A stretch of 64,000 nt of DNA from Sporobacter sp963677825 (lineage in GTDB: Bacteria; Bacillota; Clostridia; Oscillospirales; Oscillospiraceae), in NCBI GenBank assembly GCA_963677825.2, contig CAXXEF010000001.1, positions 620,001-684,000 on the forward strand, in the 5' to 3' direction. Below the pieces are notes generated by a model that was given only the letters and a program-made list of their open reading frames with translations, did not search any database and was not told the origin of the DNA. Made by a program: the position numbers and the translations under genes. Below are positions 58,649 through 64,000 of this stretch, in pieces. Position 1 is the stretch's first letter, and every line of letters begins with the position of its first letter.

Positions 58649-59839
58649 TTATGCCGGATTTAAAATCTCAAGTGCTTTTTGCAGCTGATCGTCGTCGGCT
58701 GTGTCAAGCTTGCCGACGTACAGCAGTGCGTCCTGCTCCTCCGTCAGCGCGAGCTCGACGTCCGGCGTTAAGCCGCCCTGCTCGGTCAAGCTGACGCGAT
58801 TGGGTGTCAGGTATTCACCGCTGGAAATGTGCAGGGCGCCGCCGTCCGGCAGACGCAGCGTAATCTGCGAGCGGTTTTTACCTGTCGTCTGAACGCCAAC
58901 GACCTGCGCATAATCGTATTCCCACAGCCCCGCGGCAAAATACTCCGCGGCTGAAAATGAATAATCGTTGACCAGTACGACAGCCGGAAGCGTAACGCTG
59001 CTTTCGTCCGACCATGTGACCGACTCGGCGCCTGTGTGATCCACCGCGACGAATATTTCACATTCCGGCAGCAAGTAGTCAAGCATCTTGACAAGCTCTG
59101 ATACGCGACCGCCGCCGTTATAACGCACATCAAAAACAAACGACTGCGCGCCGTCATCAACAAGCGCCTCGGCAGCGGCGACGAACGCGTCGCCGGTACT
59201 GCCGTCAAAGTTGGCGATACGGATGTAGCCGACGTCGCCGTCCAGCATTTTATAGCTGACGGGGTTGGTTCTGACGATGTCGTATTCTGCGGTAACATGA
59301 CGCGTGGCACCGTCGCTACCGAGCACGGTGAAATCGACCGTCTGGCCAATCGGCCCGCCGATCAGATTGATCGCATCAAAATAATCCATGTCCGTGACGT
59401 CTGCGCCGTCAACGGCGATGATCACGTCGCCATCGGTCAGGCCGGCACGCTCGGCCGGCGAGTCGGTGTAGACACTTCTGATCCGGATACCGCCTGTCTC
59501 CTCGTCCTCGACGACGACGACACCGATCCCGGCGTACTGATTGTTGGACAAGTTGACGTACTCGTCGTATTCCGCCGGCGTCATGTAGTACGACCACCGG
59601 TCATCCAGCGCCTCGACCGTCGCTCGCAGCGCGGCCTCGTTGACAGCCGTCGAGTCGTACTCGCCGATGTAAACGCTTTCAATGTCGCGGCGCATCGCGA
59701 GATACGTTTTCAGCTCGTCAAACAGCGGTGTGCCATAACCCAGTTTCGTACCGACAACAGCCAGCACAATAACACACGTGAGCGCTGATGCAATCAGCAT
59801 CAGCGCCACGACAGATTTTAATCCGAATTTCCTGTTCAT
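58649..59839 (-). CDS. S41-family C-terminal processing peptidase
   Basis: 396 residues. Exported serine protease of the CtpA/Prc type. Seen: N-terminal membrane anchor (about 10-28), DDRWSYYMTPAEYDEYVN and IGVVVVEDEETGGIRI, a PDZ domain with AGLTDGDVIIAVDGADV (about 130-150), then the catalytic core RYNGGGRVSELVKM, and Ser in VNDYSFSAAEYFAAG with Lys in QTTGKNRSQI. The Ser-Lys dyad is intact. AAGGA precedes the ATG. Follows the M23 gene by 18 bp; in many Firmicutes a Ctp gene sits near ftsEX. Confidence 0.92.
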   Translation of the reverse strand: MNRKFGLKSVVALMLIASALTCVIVLAVVGTKLGYGTPLFDELKTYLAMRRDIESVYIGEYDSTAVNEAALRATVEALDDRWSYYMTPAEYDEYVNLSNNQYAGIGVVVVEDEETGGIRIRSVYTDSPAERAGLTDGDVIIAVDGADVTDMDYFDAINLIGGPIGQTVDFTVLGSDGATRHVTAEYDIVRTNPVSYKMLDGDVGYIRIANFDGSTGDAFVAAAEALVDDGAQSFVFDVRYNGGGRVSELVKMLDYLLPECEIFVAVDHTGAESVTWSDESSVTLPAVVLVNDYSFSAAEYFAAGLWEYDYAQVVGVQTTGKNRSQITLRLPDGGALHISSGEYLTPNRVSLTEQGGLTPDVELALTEEQDALLYVGKLDTADDDQLQKALEILNPA

Positions 59840-59857
59840 TGGCTTCCTTATGCGTCT

Positions 59858-61051
59858 TTACCAGATTTCGTATCCAGAAAAATACTTTAACGGATTCGTC
59901 CGCTCGCCGTTGACGGACACCTCATAATGCAGGTGCGCGCCGGTCGAAGCGCCGGTCGAGCCAATCAGTCCGATTGTCTCACCCTGATCGACCTTGTCGC
60001 CCTCTGATACGTACCGTTTACTCAGGTGAGCGTACAGCGTCGTATAGCCGTTACCATGGCTGATGACGATGTAGTTCCCGTAGGAGGAACTGTAACGCGA
60101 AGTGATCACCGTGCCACCGTCTGAGGCTAGTACAGCTGCGCCATATCTTGCACCGATATCGATGCCGTTATGCATCCGATACTCGTGATAAATCGGATGC
60201 AGGCGCATGCCGAACTCGCTTGTGACAATATAACATGACGGTGTCGGCCAGATAAGCGTTCCGGTACCAACGACCGACTGCTGCCTTTGCAGCTGTGCAA
60301 CTTTATTATTGATATCGTTCTGGATATCCTGCCCCTCCGCGCTTTCCTGCTCGTACAACGCGTTGGCGGCCTCAATATCGTTTTTAATGCTGAGAATCAG
60401 ATCATCAGCCTGCTGCCGCTGCTCCTGCAGCTCGCCTTCCTTGACCTCCAGCATTGCGACTTCGCCCTGCTTATCGGTTTTAGATTGTTCGAGTGATGCT
60501 TTCTTTTCAACAGCCTGCTGCTGCGCGAGCTTGAAGTTTTCATAAATCTGCTCGTCAGACTGCATGATCTCATTGATGATATACAGATTCGAAAGGAGAT
60601 CTGCAAAGCTGCTGGCATCAAACACAACCGATATGTAAGAGATGGGACCGCTCTCCTCCATCGCCCGCATGCGCGCTTTCAGAAGCTGGAGCTGATCGTC
60701 AGCAGCTTGCTGGGCATTAGCAGCCTCCGTCTCCTTTGCGGCGATCAGCTCGTCATACTGCGCGATCTGCTCCGTCAGGTTGGCGATCTCCTCCTGCGTG
60801 TATTGAATTCGATCGTCGAGTACATTTTTTTTGGCCAACGCCGTCGACTGGTCAAACTCGAGCGAGTTGATCTGCCCCTGGAGCTCTGTTTTTTTCTTTT
60901 CAATCTCCTGCAGCTGGATCTTCAGCGCATCGATCTGACTTTGCGTCACGGCTGCGGCCGACAGGCTGCCGATAGCAGCAAACAAAACGGAAATAGCCAT
61001 TAATAACGCTAACGCTATGGCGATTGACCGTTTAACCCATTTTTTTGTCAT
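59858..61051 (-). CDS. EnvC-like M23 murein hydrolase activator
   Basis: 397 residues. Exported coiled-coil and LytM-domain protein controlled by FtsEX in division or sporulation. Seen: N-terminal membrane segment or signal (about 8-30), coiled coil about 40-240 (IDALKIQLQEIEKKKTEL... to ...NDINNKVAQLQR), then M23 domain with MHNGIDIGARYGA (His-Asp pair), SHGNGYTTLYAHL and GASTGAHLHYEV (HLH). All zinc ligands visible, so it may also be active itself. GAGG before the ATG. Follows ftsX by 57 bp. Confidence 0.92.
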   Translation of the reverse strand: MTKKWVKRSIAIALALLMAISVLFAAIGSLSAAAVTQSQIDALKIQLQEIEKKKTELQGQINSLEFDQSTALAKKNVLDDRIQYTQEEIANLTEQIAQYDELIAAKETEAANAQQAADDQLQLLKARMRAMEESGPISYISVVFDASSFADLLSNLYIINEIMQSDEQIYENFKLAQQQAVEKKASLEQSKTDKQGEVAMLEVKEGELQEQRQQADDLILSIKNDIEAANALYEQESAEGQDIQNDINNKVAQLQRQQSVVGTGTLIWPTPSCYIVTSEFGMRLHPIYHEYRMHNGIDIGARYGAAVLASDGGTVITSRYSSSYGNYIVISHGNGYTTLYAHLSKRYVSEGDKVDQGETIGLIGSTGASTGAHLHYEVSVNGERTNPLKYFSGYEIW

Positions 61052-61108
61052 GATTTCACCTCGTTGAAACGGACGGTACCATCGGTACCGTGAACACGGC
61101 CCTCACTG

Positions 61109-61999
61109 TTATACGCGCAGATAGTTGCGGATCGCGACGGCGCTGCCGGCTACACCGATAGCAAAGCCGATGCCAAGGAACACGGCCATCATCGGGATTG
61201 CGACGACAGAAAACGGAATAATCGTAATAAAGAAATTCATTGTGAAATTGCCCATCACCATATCCGTAACAATTGTATAGATGATCCACTGGGCAATAAA
61301 CGCCAGCAGCGCGCCGGTGATGCCCAGGATAAAACCCTGGAAAACAAAAGGCCATCGAATAAAGCTGTTCGTCGCGCCGACCATCTTCATAATAGCAATT
61401 TCGTCACGCCGATCGAAGGTGGCCAACTTGATCGTATTAGAAATGATAAACAGCGAAATGACCAGTAATATCACGAACAGCACAAGCGACACACCGCTGA
61501 CGATGTTTGATAAGGTCACAAGCCCTTTAGATATCTCCAGATGCGCTCTTGCTGTTTCAATACCTTGTATTTCGACGATATCAGTGAGCGTCTGTTCCGT
61601 TAGTGAGATATCGCGTAAATAAACATCATAACGATGACGGAATACAGATGAATCGACGCTGTCGAACAGGGCATCATCGTTAAAACGCTCTTTGAAGCTC
61701 TCCAGCCATTGCTCACGCGACGTAAACACCGCCGACTGCACATTCTGGAGGCTTTCAATCTGAACCTCAAGCGATCGTGCCTGTGGCTCGGTCAGGCTTT
61801 CGTCGACAAACGCAACGACAAGGTTTTCCTTCTTAAACTCGTCGATAATAGCGTTGACATTGACGGCCAGCAACGCAAAGCTGCCCATGATAATCAGGCA
61901 CGCTACAATAATACACACAGACGCAAACGACATAAAGCCATGCGCAAATATCCCGTTGACGCCTTCTTTTATGTAATAACCGATGTTATTCCTCTTCAT
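61109..61999 (-). CDS. ftsX: Cell-division ABC permease FtsX
   Basis: 296 residues from the ATG at 61999 (MKRNNIGYYIKEG); the longer frame ends inside ftsE. Membrane subunit partnering FtsE to switch on hydrolases. Seen: one N-terminal segment (about 22-44), a large external loop (about 50-165) that contacts the hydrolase activator, then three segments at about 170-290 (RRDEIAIMKMVGATNSFIRWPF is the coupling region; core: EIAIMKMVGATN). Its start lies in the ftsE end with overlap of 14 bp. Standard ftsE-ftsX-envC order. Confidence 0.94.
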   Translation of the reverse strand: MKRNNIGYYIKEGVNGIFAHGFMSFASVCIIVACLIIMGSFALLAVNVNAIIDEFKKENLVVAFVDESLTEPQARSLEVQIESLQNVQSAVFTSREQWLESFKERFNDDALFDSVDSSVFRHRYDVYLRDISLTEQTLTDIVEIQGIETARAHLEISKGLVTLSNIVSGVSLVLFVILLVISLFIISNTIKLATFDRRDEIAIMKMVGATNSFIRWPFVFQGFILGITGALLAFIAQWIIYTIVTDMVMGNFTMNFFITIIPFSVVAIPMMAVFLGIGFAIGVAGSAVAIRNYLRV

Positions 62000-62675
62000 A
62001 GTTATAATATCCGCCCAATCCGTCGCTGATGATTCTGCCGTTATCGATGGCAATCACGCGCTTTGAAAATGTGTTAACGAGTGCCTTTTCATGTGTAACG
62101 ACCAGAACCGTCGCACCGAGTTCGTTGATCTTTTGCAGCAGCATCAAAATCTCAAGGCTGCGCGCAGGATCGAGATTACCGGTCGGCTCGTCGGCGATGA
62201 TAAAGTCCGGGTTGTTGACGAGCGCCCGGGCAATCGCCACGCGCTGCTGCTCGCCGCCGGAAAGCTCCAACGGCTTCATTTTGGCTTTTTGCGCCAGACC
62301 GACAAGATCCAGAACGTACGGAACACGCTTTCGGATTTCCCTGCTGGGTGCCCCGATCGCGTGCATGGCGAATGCCACATTCTCATAAACGGTTTTTTTT
62401 GCGATCAGCCGAAAGTCTTGAAAGATGACGCCGATCGACCGCCTGAGATACGGCATTTTATTGAGTTTCATTTTGTTGAGATTAAAACCGTTGACCTCGA
62501 CCGTGCCGTCGGTCGGCGCGATTTCGCCGGTCAAAAGCTTCATGATCGTCGATTTCCCGGAGCCGGACGGCCCGACAAGAAACGCGAAATCGCCGGCATT
62601 GAGCGTCAGACTGATGCCGCGCAGTGCCTTCGTCCCGTTTTCGTAGGACTTAAATACATCGGTGAGTTTAACCAT
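61986..62675 (-). CDS. ftsE: Cell-division ATP-binding protein FtsE
   Basis: 229 residues with GAGGG before the ATG. Seen: Walker A VGPSGSGKSTIMKLL, Q-loop IFQDFRLI, signature ELSGGEQQRVAIARAL, Walker B IIADEPTGNLDP and H-loop VTHEKALV. ATPase driving FtsX. Lies 62 bp after the CdaR-type regulator; the gap holds a GC hairpin (62703-62724) without a U-tract. Confidence 0.96.
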   Translation of the reverse strand: MVKLTDVFKSYENGTKALRGISLTLNAGDFAFLVGPSGSGKSTIMKLLTGEIAPTDGTVEVNGFNLNKMKLNKMPYLRRSIGVIFQDFRLIAKKTVYENVAFAMHAIGAPSREIRKRVPYVLDLVGLAQKAKMKPLELSGGEQQRVAIARALVNNPDFIIADEPTGNLDPARSLEILMLLQKINELGATVLVVTHEKALVNTFSKRVIAIDNGRIISDGLGGYYNYEEE

Positions 62676-62737
62676 TCACTATCCCTCGAATACCCGCAAC
62701 GAGCCGCCCGGCAATCCGGGCGGCATCGGCGAGGTGC

Positions 62738-63832
62738 TTAATTGAATTTTGCTTCCTGTGAATTAAGGTACTTCTTAACCATCAGCGCCACCTTGAAAAC
62801 AATGGCGTGATCGAACTCACGCAGATCGAGACCTGTGAGCTTTTTAATTTTTTCCAAACGGTAAACAAGCGTGTTTCGGTGCACGAACAGCTTGCGCGAC
62901 GTCTCCGATACATTCAGGTTGTTTTCAAAGAATTTATTAATCGTATAAAGCGTTTCCTGATCCAGTGATTCGATCGGGTTCTTTTTAAAGATTTCAGACA
63001 GGAACATTTCGCAAAGCGTCGTCGGCAGCTGATAGATGAGCCGCCCGATGCCAAGATTCTCGTAGTTGATGATCGTCTTTTCCGTGTCAAAAACTTTACC
63101 CACATCAATGGCAACCTGCGCTTCTTTGTAGCGGTCTGCCAGCTCCCTAAGATGCTTGGCCGGCGTACCGATACCGATGACGGTCTTGAGCCCGAGCTCT
63201 TCAGCGAGCTTACCCTCAACAGAGGCAGCGAGCTTCATAATATTCTTCGTATCGACGACCGATGTGCCCTCTTTGATGAGCGCAATGTCCGTCTCACTGA
63301 CGGAAATAATAAAGTCGTGCTGGCGATCCGGGAACATGGTCTGCAGCATATCGATGGCTGCAACCTCTGCGCGGCCTACTTGACGAATGACCATCACGAT
63401 ACGCGTTACGTCGGTAACAAAATTGAGCTCCTTGGCGCGTACGTAAATGTCGCCCGGCAGAATATTATCAGAAATAATATTCTTGACGAAGGCGTTTTTA
63501 TCGTGATTTTCTTCGTAATAGACCTTCGCTTCAGATATGGCGATAAACGCCATGATACAGATCGTCTTGGCGAAATCATCTTCCCCGTCGACGAACACCG
63601 CGTAATCAAATTGATTGCCGGCGTTTCCGAGCATCTTAAATGTCCGACCGAAACTCTTGACAACTTTTTCGCCGCTGTCGTCCGCTGCCATCGGGAATAC
63701 CCCAATATTGGAGCCGACGAGCGCCAGTTCGCTGCTGGCCACAACAGTGCCGTCGGAATCGATCACGCCAATGAGACGCTTGGTCGCTTCTTTCATTTGT
63801 ACGATGACGCTCTGAAAGATTCTGCTGGACAT
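62738..63832 (-). CDS. CdaR/PucR-family transcriptional regulator
   Basis: 364 residues from the ATG at 63832 (MSSRIFQSV), 8 nt after GGGGAGG; an ATG six bases earlier is too close. Seen: N-terminal sensor part (about 1-115, IGVIDSDGTVVASSELALVG), a GGDEF-like middle (about 140-265), and the PucR/HTH_30 C-terminus NKFFENNLNVSETSRKLFVHRNTLVYRLEKIKKLTG (core: NVSETSRKLFVHRNTL). Related proteins control sugar-diacid or purine genes, but many clostridial members have unknown ligands. Its target genes are not visible here. Confidence 0.88.
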   Translation of the reverse strand: MSSRIFQSVIVQMKEATKRLIGVIDSDGTVVASSELALVGSNIGVFPMAADDSGEKVVKSFGRTFKMLGNAGNQFDYAVFVDGEDDFAKTICIMAFIAISEAKVYYEENHDKNAFVKNIISDNILPGDIYVRAKELNFVTDVTRIVMVIRQVGRAEVAAIDMLQTMFPDRQHDFIISVSETDIALIKEGTSVVDTKNIMKLAASVEGKLAEELGLKTVIGIGTPAKHLRELADRYKEAQVAIDVGKVFDTEKTIINYENLGIGRLIYQLPTTLCEMFLSEIFKKNPIESLDQETLYTINKFFENNLNVSETSRKLFVHRNTLVYRLEKIKKLTGLDLREFDHAIVFKVALMVKKYLNSQEAKFN

Positions 63833-63911
63833 ACGCATGTCCTCCCCGTTTATGATATAGCCGTAAATGACAGTCTCGTTTCGTTATTTTAACCAATAAG
63901 TCAATAGTAAC

Positions 63912-63950
63912 ATAATATACTGATATCCAACAATTTTCAATAGAAAATTG
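63912..63950 (-). promoter_or_regulatory. Promoter of the CdaR-type gene with overlapping palindrome
   Basis: Minus strand TTGAAA (63935-63940), 17-bp spacer, TATTAT (63912-63917). An inverted repeat CAATTTTC-AATA-GAAAATTG (63931-63950) covers the -35, a possible operator. From 63951 to the window end I see only AT-rich sequence. Confidence 0.6.
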
Positions 63951-64000
63951 AGACCTATTTGTTAATAATTTTTATTATTTGTCATCTTGCCTGCTAATAT

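Noticed and set aside
62703..62724. GC hairpin between the CdaR-type gene and ftsE
   Set aside because: GCCGCCCGG/CCGGGCGGC forms a stable stem, but no U-run follows on either strand, so I do not call it a terminator.

Overview
The window is an almost gap-free stretch of chromosome from a Gram-positive, endospore-lineage Clostridia bacterium; Oscillospirales/Ruminococcaceae-type is my best guess. Evidence for this: strong sigma-A promoters (TTGACA-17-TATAAT), AGGAGG-type ribosome sites with frequent GTG and TTG starts, a T-box leader, sporulation genes (SigH-like sigma factor, YunB), type III pantothenate kinase with an ECF S component, folate-dependent TrmFO, an Etf/acyl-CoA dehydrogenase set of the butyrate type, a sortase/LPXTG surface system and class A RNase P RNA. 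About 85% of genes lie on the minus strand, so this is probably one replichore arm with minus as the leading strand. Species cannot be read from the sequence.

Layout. 1-4.3 kb: a divergent surface module, with a class C-like sortase (cut by the window edge) on minus and, on plus, a sigma-A promoter, c-di-GMP-I riboswitch, terminator and 932-aa LPQTG adhesin with tandem repeats. 4.4-6.2 kb: two DUF4870-type membrane proteins around tRNA-Leu(UAG). 6.3-13.7 kb: an apparent operon murD, two M42 peptidases, a PLP lyase-like protein, yunB, ligA, starting from a promoter divergent to that of rnpB (13.8-14.2 kb, plus). 14.3-18.8 kb: coaX, ECF S component, Nif3-like, trmK, a small redox-disulfide protein, a zinc ribbon and SigH. 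18.9-22.5 kb: ruvC-ruvA-ruvB-glmM. 22.5-26.3 kb: small membrane/zinc-ribbon proteins, a cysteine-bearing unknown protein, a short DUF1648 protein between duplicate terminators, and rpsF-ssb-rpsR. 26.5-34.5 kb: metabolism (acyl-CoA dehydrogenase-etfB-etfA, a T-box controlled TrpB-like enzyme, an iron alcohol dehydrogenase, an E2-like acyltransferase, dCMP deaminase). 34.7-36.2 kb: tRNA-Arg(ACG), a cupin, a flavin-binding protein and rpsU.

36.4-48.5 kb is a long run acpP, rnc, smc, ftsY, rdgB, yhbY, a nadD-yqeK fusion, an LCP protein, rsfS, leuS. 48.6-57.8 kb is greA, lysS, a TrmH-family methylase, dprA, topA, trmFO, plsX, with start/stop overlaps and a structured greA leader. 57.8-63.8 kb holds an unknown protein, an S41 protease, an EnvC-like M23 protein, ftsX, ftsE (division and cell-wall hydrolysis control) and a CdaR/PucR-type regulator.

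Most of the window is conserved core. The features most worth a second look are the c-di-GMP switch on the adhesin, the structured leaders ahead of greA and of the acyl-CoA dehydrogenase operon, the T-box in front of a TrpB-like (not classical trp operon) gene, the E2-like enzyme lacking its catalytic histidine, and the truncated DUF1648 gene between identical terminators. I found no CRISPR array, prophage, insertion sequence or defence island.
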